Of a DNA stretch of 64,000 nt, positions 27,801 to 38,585 are shown piece by piece. The position numbers and the translations under genes are program-made. How positions within the stretch are numbered: the stretch's first letter is position 1; every line of letters starts with the position of its first letter. Source of the stretch: Ichthyophonus hoferi (lineage: Eukaryota; Opisthokonta; Ichthyosporea; Ichthyophonida; Ichthyophonidae). The stretch spans positions 62,847 to 126,846 of the forward strand of contig NAOQ01000029.1 in the NCBI GenBank assembly GCA_002751075.1. The letters are read 5' to 3'. The notes beneath the pieces were generated by a model. That model ran no database searches and had not been told where the DNA came from. It saw nothing but the letters and a program-made list of their open reading frames with translations.

Positions 27801-30800
27801 TTTGTTTGAAAGAGTTTAAATTTTTGTTTAGTGATTTTGGAATTATACTTTATTTACGTCATCGTGCATTTATAGCCATGGGACACCACTTTTTAAAACA
27901 TCAATAGAAAGATTTACGTTAGATTTTTAATGATGATGTGCTGCTTATTGCAGATAAGAATAATATATGTAATATGCCATTACACGTTTCGTTGACATAT
28001 TCGAGGGATAATAACCAATTCTTTGTTTACACCTTCATTGATATTATTTACTTACACAGGGATAATATGTTCTCATTAATCCTAATACCACGTCCGGTGA
28101 AATTTTTATAAAATATATCTAACAACAGTTTTGGTATACCTTAATAATTCAACTTCACATTTCTTCCTAAAAAATTGCTGTTCTCTTCCCTAATAGGTAT
28201 GGCTTCTTCGTCCGTCCAGTCAACATCTACAGACCTTTCTGCTATGGAGTCGGATGTTATCTCGATAGCCAATGTGTGCTTTGGATGTAGTACTGATGCA
28301 CACTGTAACCAAACAAGCCCTCCAACTCTCTGTACCTGCAACTCTGGCTTTCATGGAAATGGTGTTTTTTGTTTTAGTACGTATGATTCTCTCTTGTTTG
28401 AGGGTATACATAATCACCTATTATGTTAACCAATTTATTATGAATTTTTGTGCATAGTCACGCATATTAGTATTTCCTACTCTGTTTCCTTGTCCAATTG
28501 TCATTTTTATTTTTAGGCTTCTCCTCCTTCCCTGTATTTATTTAGTCATTTACATATTAATCTCACATTTATTATAATTGTTTCACTTCTTGCAATTTTT
28601 TGTGTTTGTCTATATTTTACGTTATCTCTATTTCTTTTCTGCAATCCTTCCCAGTCCTATCTCGGTTTGTTTTACATATATATACATGCATAGGATAGTT
28701 GATATTAGATATATCCTAATAGATTTCTTCTGAGCTTTAGTCTAGAGTAGAGAAATAGTATTAAAATATAAACTTTTTTTCACATGCACTTGCCCTTGCG
28801 TTTTAATTTTCATCTCTTTTTTTTTTCTTTTTTTTTTAATTATACCAATCAATCAATCTTCTTATATGATGCAGTATCAATTATTAATAAAACAAAACTG
28901 GCATTCTGCTTCACATAATGTAGATGTGGATGAATGTAAGAGTGGTGCCCACACTTGTAATATACATTCCATATGTAAGGATACCCAGGGAAGCTTTGTG
29001 TGTCAATGCAAAGAGGGCCATATCAAGAAAGGCACTGCATGTCTAGGTTATACCCCACCCCCAGCCCCTTCTCTTTCCCACTACCTCGCCTAAGATTAAA
29101 AGTGAACAATGTAAAAGAAAAATTTAAATAAGCTATTTGCGATTGGAAAGCTAAATGAGCATCTTCATATATATATATTTATGAAAATGAATAGGAGGAG
29201 ATGTATAACTTGTGAAAAATGCAGTGTTTTCATAGCAAAGGCAGCTGTACGACGTAATATACAGCGTGATATATATAGTGTACGGTTGGTCCATATAAAT
29301 ACAAATTAAAATCTGTATAATGGAGTGTAAATCAGTTGGTGTAAAGTGAGTGTGTTGTACCGTACTATCTCACATAATATAATTTATTCTAACAGACATT
29401 GATGAATGTGAAAACCTTACCACGGTTTGCAAGGACCCCTTAGACAGGTCTGATTGTGAAAATAATGATGGTAGCTTTGTGTGTTACTGTAAAATTGGCT
29501 TTGAAAAGACGGATTTGACGGATAATGACCAGAATTATGTCATTAACTGCACTGGTGAGTATCGTCCAAGTTATTTTTAATTTTGGCATTTGCATGTTTG
29601 TTCTTTTTTAAAAAAAATAGAGTATGTGAAATGCAAGTTTTTTATATTAATTTTTTTGTTTTTATTTTCTTGTTATGCAGATATGTGTGAATGTTTAAGT
29701 TAACTAAAAGAGACCTTGCAATAGGAGATAGGGGATAGGTGCAGGATTAACCCTAGTGTTAGATAAACGAATATTTTTAAAAAGAAACATAACACGTTTG
29801 GATGTGAATAGTTTATTACGGCACAGGAATAATTGACTTCTATTAATTTAAATATTAGTTGGCTAGGTTTCAAAACTATTAGACTATGCATTGTTGATAT
29901 GATCTCTTTATATCGTTATGTTTATGCATAAATCTAAGCTAGTCTGCCTTTAAAAATGCGGTCAATTATATTGTAACAAATAATGGGTACAAATTAATGT
30001 TTGTAGTATATACGTACGCATATATACATACACATATGTATATGCAAATTACTTATCTGTATGTATTTGCTATTAAATAATCTTAAAAACATCACAATTT
30101 GTGTATAGTTAATATGAACATATAACAAAATATGTATGGTCAACCATCACTTTACCCTGATAAGACACATGCCTGTAATCAACCATCCCTCCCCCCCCCA
30201 ATAATATCTGGCTGTATATGTCTTTTGTTTTGCCTGCTTCATTCATTTTACTTTACATCATTTCACTCCTTCACGATTTGTTTAATGTAATTTAATCTTT
30301 TAATTGCTATTGTATAACAATTATGTAGCAACTAAATCAATATATTGACAATTATACATATGTTTAATTTACCGTTTGCTACCACTACATTATATTTACT
30401 TGTATAACCACATTTGTACATACACTGTGTTGCCACACATGCTGAATGACCTATATATATACGCAGATATTGATGAATGCATGGATAAACCTTGTGAGGA
30501 GAATGTGGATTGCTTCAACACTATTGGTAGCTTCAAATGTGGCTGTGATGTTGGTTTAATCAGCAACGGCACTGCATGTATAGGTGAGTATATTTTTTAG
30601 TGAGTAGTTTGCATTGATTTGTGTATTTATATGTATGGTTGCGAGTCCTTCCACTTTGTACCAATATCTTTACGTGTATGCACATGTGCATACACGTAAT
30701 TAAATGTTCTTATGCATGTGTCCTCCACAGATGAAGATGAATGTGTAACTTCCACACATAAATGTAGTGAGGCAGCCCAGTGTAATAACACATATAGCTC

Positions 30801-33800
30801 CTATACCTGCAAGTGCAACAAAGGATTCAGAGGTAACGGAACGAAATGTGATGGTATGCGATTTTTTATCTTTTTACCTTTATGTACCGTATGGTTGTAT
30901 TGGCGCTTATATTCCTGTATTTCTGTAGTCCCTTATTGATAAATTATTAATTTCTCCCTAAGTAATATATCATGGTTTTTAAATTCCTTATATTCTATGT
31001 AATTTAAAACACATGCTATTATGATAAAAACAACATGCGCTTAATCCTAGTGTTTTATCAGGACGAAGAGTACTCTCGCCCCTTCTCTCGATGTAGTTAA
31101 GATGATGATTATGATGCATATAAGTAAATTACAAGTTTATCTTTTTTACAGAGATCTCCCCATGCGATGACTTTTTCTGCAATGTTACCGCCCACTGCCT
31201 AATTGACCAGGAGGAAAAACCTACCTGTCAGTGCAACGAGGGTTACTTTGGAAATGGGATAATGTGTAAATGTAAATGATCCTCTTTTACACCAATCAAC
31301 AGATTTTCCTAAACACGTAGATGCACTAATGTACACATAATGTGCTTCTGTTTATAAAGTTAATCATCTGCACATATATTCCTCCATATATTAACCTTTG
31401 TATTTACTCGCTTACTTTTTTAATTTTTAACCAAACCGTGTACATCCATATGATATATTTGTGTATGTTTTTAGTTTTGTTATATTTAGAATGATTATAA
31501 ACACCGTCTTCATTAATTCCACGATTAGAAATTATAATTATAATTCCAAGTATAACCACAATCAAACACTAATTTTAATATTGATCATACTTTCAGTTAT
31601 AATTTCTATACTGTAGCACTGCCCGCAATGACATGTTTTTTAATTCAAATATTTGCTTTTCTCTTGCCATTTTCAACTATTATTTCTTAGTTTTCCTTAC
31701 AACCTTTGGTACGCAATTTTCACTCAATAAATATGTATATAATTATTAATTACCAATTACAAGCTTATCAGTTTGTTTTGAAATTTTCCTCTTGTAAACA
31801 CTTAAAATTATATACACAAATGCATAAATCTAAGTATTTACACTGGTGCACGTATTCCACATAGTCATCCACATATACATCTTCACACTTCCATCTACAC
31901 AGTCTGTAATAAAAAATCGGATAACTGCAAGGATATAGACAAAACCTGTAATCCTGTAACCGGAGAAGCTTATAACTGCCCTCATGGCAGTTGTATAAAC
32001 CGTTGGACAAATCAAAAAAAAGATGCCTGTCGTGGTGAGAAAATTGTTAATGATTTTTTTATTTAAATTTTAATTTTAATTGTGACAAATATGTATTTTT
32101 GTAGCCAAATAGAAAGTTAACATAAATTGAAGAAAATAAAACATAAAATAGTAGTTTGTGAATACATTAAAACATGGGCAACAGCAAAAAAGCAAATAAG
32201 GCAGAAAGAAAGAGTATAACAATAACGAGACTCCAAAGTGAATCCAAAATTTTAAATTCATAGATGAAGTAGAACGATTGATAAATTAAGTTATATACAT
32301 CAAGATAAGATATTGATTGATAGATGTATATCTGGGGAGAAAAGGGCGGGTACAAATAATGTAGTAAAGCGCCAAATGAATTAGTAAAGATAAATACTAT
32401 CAAATATTATGAAAGTCCAGATAAAGCAGTTTGTACCTACTTTAATTATTATGATGCACTCCTAGGTTATCAACGATACGTACTTTGTTAATAATTTTAC
32501 TTAAACTAAAATGTGTGTTTAAACCTACAGTATCTTTATATTTTCTCGTTTTATATTTGTGGTTAAATTTTAATCTTATCAATACTTATTGCATGCCTAG
32601 GAGCAAAAACGTAGAAACAACCACTTTAGGCAAATATATATGTAAACTATGGTTATACCTATATATCTTACCATTGGATTTAAAATTGCATCCGTCTATA
32701 TCATATATATTCTTACGTCCTCCTCTTTATCATTCAACAGTTATTATACAGATAGCTGTACTAAGTGATGACCCCAAACTCGACTGGAAGACATTTCGTG
32801 AATCATTCCCAATTGATTTCAACGATTCTGTTTTAGTTAATCAAACCACGGTTATAAAAACCTCAAAACCACTTCAATATCGAAACCTATATCGACTAAA
32901 ACAACGTGATGTAGATAAAAAAAAAAAACAATTTACGATAATTTTAAATATAGGAGTTACCAAACCAACATATCTAAGACTTGCAAATGCTACAAGAACT
33001 GAGGAATTTCAGAAAAAAGCTAGTTCCATGGGAATTGTGTGGGTATTGTCAGAAACCCAACCGGACGATGTATCTGGTGCCTTGGATCTCCGTGTGGTTG
33101 TTAGTGAGTTGTCTTATATCTTATAGGCATATCCCAATACATTTTCATGCACTTATTTGCTCCCTTCGACGCAGTAAGAGATGCATGCACAATATATCTA
33201 TCGGTTCATGCATATTTAGAGAAAACAAATTATCTCTTGTTTAAATGTTCTTTACTAAGTTGTTTTTTATGTTCTCTCATATGTTCTTTATTATTTACAA
33301 GCCTACTAACACATTTATTTCTCCTATCTTTCCTCTGTTGTTTTTTTTTTTGTTTTCATGAACATATGGGTAAGGGGTCTATGTCAAATGAGTTGGGTTA
33401 ACAAAAATATTGAAGAATAAATATCTATTTTGTGAAATGGAAATGGAGGTTTGAGAAAAAATAAAATGGTACATATATATATATATATATTGTATGCAAC
33501 ACAATTTTGAAATATTTATGAAGCAGGACAGAAAATAGTTTGATACAAGAATACTACAAAACATTGGCTTGTATAATAGAAAATGAAGATCAAAAGGATT
33601 ATTGAAACAACAAACCCATAGGTGCACGTGTATATGGATATAGGCTTAGGTATATAATAGACCATTAGAACAATAAGCCAAGGCTAAATACTATGTAAGC
33701 CAATGTTAGTAGTTAGTAGGACATTATAATTTGCATCTTTTTTTATGTATATAATGTTTGAATTATTGGGCTTAATTCAACAAATACTACTAAATTAAAG

Positions 33801-35662
33801 CATATGTGGTGGCTAGTGTGCAATACGGAATATTGTGCATTGTTAATTTTTAATCTATGAAATAAAAATGCAAATCAAAAAGACTAACCAGTATATATTT
33901 ATATCTCTTTTGTGTATAACTATACATATTTTTGTATTTGTGTATGTTTTTGTAATTTTTTTTTAATATATTTTTATTCTGTGTCTTTTTATATATAGAC
34001 TGTTCAGAGGCATACTTTAAATTTTGCGACCAATGCTCGTCTTTTGAATGTACTGCCTGTATAGCTGGTTATGATCTCGGCAATACCAGTTGTGTCGGTA
34101 AGTCTTGGTACTTTCCTTGCACGAATGCATACTCAAATTCATAATCGTGTGAGCTTATGTTTTTCTTCTTAGGCTTTAACTAACCATTTTGTTTTTTCAC
34201 AGTTGCCTGTTTTTTTTTTTGGCTTGTTTAACTCTATTTTTTTATCTCTTTTTATTTTATTTTTCTAATTTGGTATTTCCTTAGAACCTATTTTCACATT
34301 TATATATGCATCTAAAGATAGAAATGCGTATGGGTTATGTACATATTTGGGTCACCCATGGTTATAGTGCTAGATCAATTCGTCTCCCTCATAATCAAAT
34401 AGTAGGTTATGCATTAATTAATACTGTTTGAATCCTGGGTCAATTATTCAAGTCAATTGACTGATCAGTATCACATCTTTTTTAAAATATTATATACACT
34501 GCTATTATTTATAATTGGTTGATGTTGGATACTAATACTGTTATCTCTATTATTCTGTCATTTAGCTATTGCTGTCATCATATACAATTATCTATACTTC
34601 CACTAATAATTCATTTACTTAACATGGATAGTCATGCCAATTAATTCACATTTTCGGTTGGTTCCTCTCTGGATTCTAAGAAATGTGTTAGAATCAAACA
34701 GTAAAAAAAGGTAAAAAGGAAATGATTGAATTGAAGATATTAGTTACCACAGCAAAAACAAAAGTTTTTATCTTCACTCACCTACCCACATCAAACTGCT
34801 TCACTTCAACGCATTCATTCACAGCAAAACCAATTGTTCCTGGCCCATTGCCTCCAACAACAATTTCTGATACCTTGCAATTTAATGATGTGTGAGTAAA
34901 AATGTTATAAAACTTGCTTTGGTATATATTCTGATCGCATTTTAGAAATGTTGTAGGTTTATTGAGTTAGGAAAATCATCTCAAAATCTTCATATGCTAA
35001 AACTTATATTTATAATTATGGTATTTGTAATTATGGAATTAACTTTGAGGTTGGTTCATCTGCGAGATGGTTTAATGCTTTATACCATTATATATGGACA
35101 CTTATTTGAATCTAGACGTTGATAACGTAAAATACAAGTGGTATACTCGTGTATATAATCTTGAGCAAATGCAAATTAAAGTTTATTTTAGCTTTACTAA
35201 CTGTATAATAAAACTAAGATTGGTTTAAAAAGGAAAATTGAGATTCCAATTTTTGTATCATTTATATTTATTTTTTTGTTCTATATATTTTACTTATATA
35301 TATATTCTTCTCTACCTTTTTCTATCTTGTATATAAACAACAATATATCTATTAGTTTAGTTCTATTAAAAATTTATTTCTCTATATATCTTCTATACTT
35401 ATTCACTTGCTTCACATGCAGGCCAGTATATCAGAAGGTACTTGTGAAAAAAGCCACTGCTATCAAGCGGACTAAGGCTCGCAAAAAGGTAGACACACTG
35501 GAAAAAGAGGCAGAGGAAAAGGTGGAAGAAACCAAGACTCATGTTCAGGCATCTCATAAAAGAACATTCGTAGAACAAAAAGAAAGGACGGTAAAGAGCC
35601 AACAGGCCTCTGCTATAATGGGTGGAATGGTAGCCACAATTGTAGTTGTAGTTCTTGCGTAG
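6737..35662 (+). CDS. Large lectin-like/EGF-repeat/mucin-like surface protein, about 2,382 residues
   Basis: I join 38 coding exons (7,149 bases including stop; listed by block in the entries below). All but four internal junctions are phase 1, which is typical of EGF-module genes, and the total stays in frame from ATG to TAG. Order: signal peptide (1-26); three lectin-like beta repeats (27-333); a cysteine-rich linker (334-394); EGF modules (395-840); cysteine-rich block I (841-1003); EGF modules (1004-1322); cysteine-rich block II (1323-1438); EGF (1439-1555); Ser/Thr-rich stretch (1556-1808); EGF (1809-2082); divergent cysteine module (2083-2126); cysteine-free domain (2127-2247); cysteine module (2248-2280); charged tail ending in a 15-residue hydrophobic end. 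Most EGF exons begin with the calcium-binding D-[IV]-[DN]-E-C motif. The product should be a long calcium-stiffened rod on the cell surface or in the matrix, probably adhesive; that role is inference. It is uncertain whether the region is one gene or two, the weak point being the donor near 27758, and whether exons are missing in the gap at 14489-14959. Confidence 0.72.
7359..7384 (+). repeat. (AT)n microsatellite in EGF-gene intron 1
   Basis: Thirteen AT units about 120 bases upstream of exon 2. Confidence 0.9.
7504..8931 (+). other. EGF-repeat gene exons 2-3: three lectin-like beta repeats
   Basis: Exons 7504-7826 (phase 1 to 0) and 8334-8931 (phase 0 to 1). Each repeat has the pattern F-x(3-5)-[FY]-x-x-T-P-I-I followed by a strand ending in a YxAV-type turn: repeat 1 has [10 protein letters not shown] and ISYMAVEQG; repeat 2 has [13 protein letters not shown], then FFELHLEG and VGYVAVTPN; repeat 3 has [10 protein letters not shown]. 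This resembles the repeat seen in many secreted bacterial and invertebrate proteins related to H-type lectins (PVVVAQ, RV.N, GF.V.L.E, ETVGYIA). Recognition is by eye and sugar binding is unproven. Intron sequence at 7827-8333 and 8932-10205 shows no further exon. Confidence 0.55.
10206..10388 (+). other. EGF-repeat gene exon 4: cysteine-rich linker module
   Basis: Encodes 61 residues with eight cysteines ([17 protein letters not shown], then [10 protein letters not shown]). It has the look of an atypical EGF/GFR-type module without the calcium motif. The acceptor CTACAG and phase 1 are clear. The 3' end is less certain: the donor G|GTTGGT was preferred because it alone keeps phase 1. Confidence 0.5.
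11769..11792 (+). repeat. (AT)n microsatellite in an EGF-gene intron
   Basis: Twelve AT units between the second and third EGF exons. Confidence 0.9.
12525..12555 (+). repeat. (TAA)n/(TAAA)n microsatellite
   Basis: Six or so TAA units grading into TAAA units, in the 1.3 kb intron before EGF exon 13374. Confidence 0.85.
14242..14268 (+). other. Possible 27-base microexon
   Basis: A strong acceptor (TTTTTGCAG) and a consensus donor (G|GTAAGT) enclose 27 bases that are symmetric in phase 1 and add nine residues (about GLSTDKKHQ) between two EGF exons. The insert has no cysteine, so it would act as a hinge. It could be a cassette exon or a chance pair of splice-like sites. Confidence 0.4.
14395..14488 (+). 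repeat. Left copy of a 94-base direct repeat bordering the gap
   Basis: Identical base for base, by my reading, to 14960-15053 on the other side of the run of N. Best explained as the same genomic segment present at both contig ends. Confidence 0.9.
14489..14959. other. Assembly gap (471 N)
   Basis: A run of N inside an intron of the EGF-repeat gene, flanked by identical 94-base sequences. The true missing length may be zero or negative. An EGF exon could be hidden only if the flanking copies are real. Confidence 0.95.
14960..15053 (+). repeat. Right copy of the 94-base direct repeat
   Basis: Second copy of 14395-14488, directly after the N run. The sequence after it (from 15054) is unique and leads into the next EGF exon. 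Confidence 0.9.
15371..17388 (+). other. EGF block B: four EGF modules in three exons
   Basis: Exon 15371-15634 carries two complete modules fused without an intron (DIDECDLG and NIDECMTN starts). Exons 15743-15865 (DVDECTLD) and 17263-17388 (DINECTIT) carry one each. All are phase 1 symmetric. The paired exon shows that an intron between modules was lost or never present there. The 1.4 kb intron 15866-17262 is AT-rich and shows no further exon. Confidence 0.85.
17789..19921 (+). other. Cysteine-rich block I: two EGF modules plus four non-EGF cysteine modules
   Basis: Exons 17789-18202, 18583-18696, 19053-19184 and 19796-19921, all phase 1. The first encodes a calcium EGF module (DIDECQDN) with a long insert containing SIIGGR, a second EGF (DDKNECAM), then a module of different type, [13 protein letters not shown]...[10 protein letters not shown]. 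The next three exons carry related modules: [16 protein letters not shown]...[25 protein letters not shown]...[10 protein letters not shown] and [14 protein letters not shown]...[10 protein letters not shown]. The recurring core, C-x2-C-x2-G[FY], resembles growth-factor-receptor-type cysteine repeats. Function unknown; structural spacer is likely. Confidence 0.72.
20284..23750 (+). other. EGF block C: seven calcium-binding EGF modules in five exons
   Basis: Exons 20284-20406, 20972-21094, 21888-22004, 22657-22896 (two modules) and 23517-23750 (two modules), all phase 1 symmetric. Starts are [40 protein letters not shown] and [16 protein letters not shown]. The D-x-[DN]-E-C and later N-x(2,3)-[GS]-[SA]-[FY]-x-C signatures for calcium-binding EGF are well kept, making this the most canonical run in the gene. 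Confidence 0.87.
24127..25604 (+). other. Cysteine-rich block II, a relative of block I
   Basis: Exons 24127-24372, 24925-25038 and 25497-25604, phase 1. The first has an EGF ([11 protein letters not shown]) fused to [13 protein letters not shown]...[10 protein letters not shown], just as the first exon of block I fuses EGF to the same module type. The second ([16 protein letters not shown]...[11 protein letters not shown]) matches the second exon of block I (18583-18696) in cysteine spacing, length (114 bases) and the CDG...GY.NP motif. The third ([13 protein letters not shown]...CFGCEDGYF) matches the third exon of block I. Block I has a fourth exon with no counterpart here. Confidence 0.7.
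25975..26522 (+). other. EGF block D: two EGF exons
   Basis: Exons 25975-26091 (DVNECTED) and 26406-26522 ([16 protein letters not shown]). The second lacks the N-terminal calcium motif and the aromatic-serine pair, so it is a non-calcium EGF. Both are phase 1 symmetric with 39 codons. Confidence 0.82.
26883..27758 (+). other. EGF module followed by a mucin-like Ser/Thr-rich stretch
   Basis: A single exon opening with [11 protein letters not shown] (a complete EGF) and running on for about 250 residues dominated by Ser, Thr, Ile and Pro with almost no cysteine (runs such as TTTTTS, SSSSY, STTTTTT), the composition of an O-glycosylated stalk. The frame closes at TAA 27770-27772. A phase-1 donor AAAC|GTACCG at 27758 would join it to the next exon but is poor; several other phase-1 GT sites lie upstream. 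If no donor is used, the transcript would encode a shorter secreted product ending in TKRTVQ. Confidence 0.6.
28197..31271 (+). other. EGF block E: six EGF modules
   Basis: Exons 28197-28376, 28924-29046, 29396-29554, 30467-30583, 30731-30853 and 31152-31271, all phase 1. The first begins with a Ser/Thr-rich segment ([12 protein letters not shown]) that continues the mucin-like style of the previous exon, supporting one gene, then a divergent EGF ([10 protein letters not shown]). The next four have DVDEC, DIDEC, DIDEC and DEDEC starts; the third module has an enlarged loop ([15 protein letters not shown]). The last ([10 protein letters not shown]) lacks the calcium motif. Confidence 0.82.
31903..32034 (+). 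other. Divergent cysteine module exon
   Basis: 44 residues with six cysteines ([29 protein letters not shown]), phase 1 symmetric. Spacing differs from EGF, with no C-x-C pair before the sixth cysteine. Family not recognised. Confidence 0.65.
32741..33103 (+). other. Cysteine-free domain of unknown family
   Basis: A 121-residue exon, phase 1 to phase 1, with no cysteine in a protein otherwise full of them. It alternates strand-like and helical segments ([62 protein letters not shown]). Its placement just before the membrane-proximal end and its size recall SEA-type autoproteolytic domains, but I see no G-SVVV cleavage motif, so this is only a suggestion. Confidence 0.55.
33999..35662 (+). 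other. C-terminal exons: cysteine module, Pro-rich linker, charged stalk, hydrophobic end
   Basis: Exons 33999-34097 (phase 1; [17 protein letters not shown]), 34825-34891 (phase 1 to 2; [15 protein letters not shown]) and 35422-35662. The last has about 55 residues very rich in Lys, Arg and Glu ([20 protein letters not shown]), probably helical, then SQQASA and a terminal hydrophobic run [15 protein letters not shown] directly before the stop. With no cytoplasmic residues after it, this reads as a GPI-attachment signal or a minimal tail anchor. An alternative is that the last exon belongs to a different transcript. Confidence 0.6.
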
Positions 35663-38585
35663 GATGGAAATGAGATGTTTTAAAAAGTTGGTAATTAATA
35701 CTCGGGCTGAGCAATTATTTTTTGTTTTAGTTTGGAAGGAATGAATTGTGGCTGTTAATCGTCACTTCATATGTTTTTAAATGTATTATATTTTTAAAAA
35801 ATAATCTTCTTCTCTTACAATTATCTCCAACACCCCACCCCACCTTTATTTTTTGCAACATACTCACATATACCCATATATACATATATACATATATTTA
35901 TGCTTCTACTTGCATTGAATTTGTAAGTGAATGATATCCCTCGTAAACTCTGGTTACTTACATCCGTCAGTTTATTTGTTTTTTTTATAGCACCATGCAA
36001 TGGGTTATGAAATTAAACAATATTTAATCGTAATTTGTGTTTACTGCAGGAAGCCGAACTAATACACTCTCATTAAAACCAAAACTCTTTTTATAGAGCA
36101 TATATAAAAATTTTCATCAGCTCCTGTTGTACATGTTATTATGTAATTGATGTAATTCAGAACTTATATATACATGGCTGCTTTATAGCTCTTAGAGTTC
36201 AGAGTTGATCAAGGTTAAAACCTAAGTAATCATGAGCTATCGCTCTTGTACATAAGTGTCTATTTGGAATGTTTGGCTGATATTACTGCATATAACAGAA
36301 TCATTGGTTTTTAATAATTATTTTCTAGACCCACTGGATGTAGGCATAGAACATACTTAGGCCAAATTTAAGTAATTCATATTTCTTTTAGGCTAGGTCC
36401 TTTATTATTATGGGTTCAAGTAGTTACTACATGTAGTAATTCTCCCACTATCTATTAAGTATCCTATTTATTTTATTTTTTTGATTAATAAGTAGAAGGT
36501 TACTTTACATTATAAAAGTCATCAAAGTAGATAGTGTTGAGTTAATTAAAACGTTTCTGCTAATTGATGAATATAGCTAAACATTTTAGCTTATTTGTTT
36601 ATATATCCCTCTGAAGTGCTTCTGTAATTAAAAGCTTACTATACCATAACTTATTTTATTAGAGTTATCTACATGGTCGATGCTAATGCTAGCCATAAGC
36701 ATTAAACCGCTTTACCAAGAACATTAGGAAAATGCAAATTTAAGTAAATTTAACAATAAACTGCCTATCAATTTGATTAACTTTTGAAGAATAGTAAAAT
36801 AACTTATGCTACTTAAGCAATCCTTTAATTTTCAAATCCTTCAGGTGGTCTGTAGTCGAATAATTCTTTCACTGGGTTAAGAATATATGTTTAGTACATT
36901 CTGTTGCATAAACTTATTACCAACTTCAATATTAGCCGTAAAATATGCTTGGTGAATCCTTCAGAAAGAAAAGTTACATTGACCTCACATACCCTCAATT
37001 CTCATTACTAGTCTTCATACCCATAAAATTTGAATTAATATGTACTATTAACACATTTTATTGGAAACAAAACTAGCACGAGTGTTTGTAAGTTCTATTC
37101 GTGATTGATCGTACGCTATTATTGTATCTATCTCTGGTAATGAATACTTTAAAGCTCTATTAAACTCCTTCTAAAGCTCGCGCTTTTGGTTCAGTGAAAA
37201 AGAAGATTTTAATCTCTTCCCAGATAGATTATTGTAAACATAACAACTGTAATCCAAAACTGGTACGCACTTATATTTTCTATAGGAGAAGCAATAATAG
37301 CCTATTGTTGTAATGGGCCTTCTGGATTGTCATATGTATTATACAGTTCTATCTCTCCAACTATAATTGGCATAATATATATACATTAAAATTTCTGGAA
37401 TAAATAAAAAATGAGATAATATTGTTATATTGTTTGAATGGCTGGAGAGCAGACCTTTATTATCTTTTTCAGGTTTGTATATATATATACTTCTTGATGC
37501 TTTCAAGACTGTTTTGATGCTAGTCAATAAAAAATACCTCCGACTCCTTATTTAGAAGTTTGGTTGGTACACGAGCATTAACAAACATCTCTTCTTTATT
37601 AATTATAAAGTTATTAATCAGTAATGACGCGGATCAGCTAGCAGGAATGTTATACCAGGCTTTAACTAAATAAAATTATAATATTTTTTCTGTGATACAA
37701 GAAATGAGCGTAAAGAAACGATTGGAAGAAGTGCAATGGAAACTTGTAATTCAATCACATTCCAGCAAATAACAGGCTGTATAATCTGATATATTATTTC
37801 TTGGATGAACTCGGATATAAACATAAGCATAAAACCCGATATAAAAGACTTCTTAAGTTAAGTTTTAGCTAAAAACAAATATGGGCATCAAAAATTTAAC
37901 ATTCAAGTTCATTTTCCAATAGATTATTTTATAACTATTGGCATATGGAATATAAGAATATAGATAGAATCCTGCTCAGGCATTAAAAATAATTTAATCT
38001 AGACCACTATAAAAATGTTTGATATTTATAACACCGAGGCTCACAATAAAGAAATAAGATTTTATGACAGCAAGAAATATTAAGATTGGATAATATTATA
38101 ATTAATTTAAACTATAATCTTATTGATCTACACCGCACAATAATGCTTCCCATCGCATTAAATCGCATTGTATTTATATATTATGCATAAAATATCTTAC
38201 TATTAGTTAACATTTCCGTCCAGTTAAAAGAATATTTCTGGCCATGCCATCACGTGACCTCCATGCCCTTTGCATTATAATGTTTTTATTGCGCGTCTTT
38301 GATTGCTTTTTTTTTTTCTTTCATTTGAATTTTATTTTGTCACTGGACTTTGTTATATTATATTTTAAACGGTAGGTGTTTATCTACTTTGTTTTTCTGT
38401 TATATCATATAAAGTGAAAAGCATATGAATATATGTTAAAGACTATAAGGAAATACTTAACAAGGTCAGAGAGGGACTTAGGAAAACAAACCAACTTGGA
38501 TAATAACTTATTTGTAAGAGAGAGAGAGAGAGAGAGAGATGGTGAGTTTTACTCCTCATAACTTTATGCAACTACCACAGATAAC
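35663..38585. other. Intergenic region between EGF-repeat gene and prohibitin-2
   Basis: About 2.9 kb of AT-rich sequence. Includes the likely 3' untranslated region of the EGF-repeat gene and the prohibitin promoter. No ORF with recognisable domain, RNA gene or element seen. A GA-dinucleotide run lies just upstream of the prohibitin start. Confidence 0.5.
38517..38539 (+). repeat. (AG)n microsatellite near the prohibitin-2 start
   Basis: About 11 AG units beginning 69 bases upstream of the prohibitin ATG. GAGA-type runs can act as promoter elements in animals, but that is only a possibility here. Confidence 0.8.
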
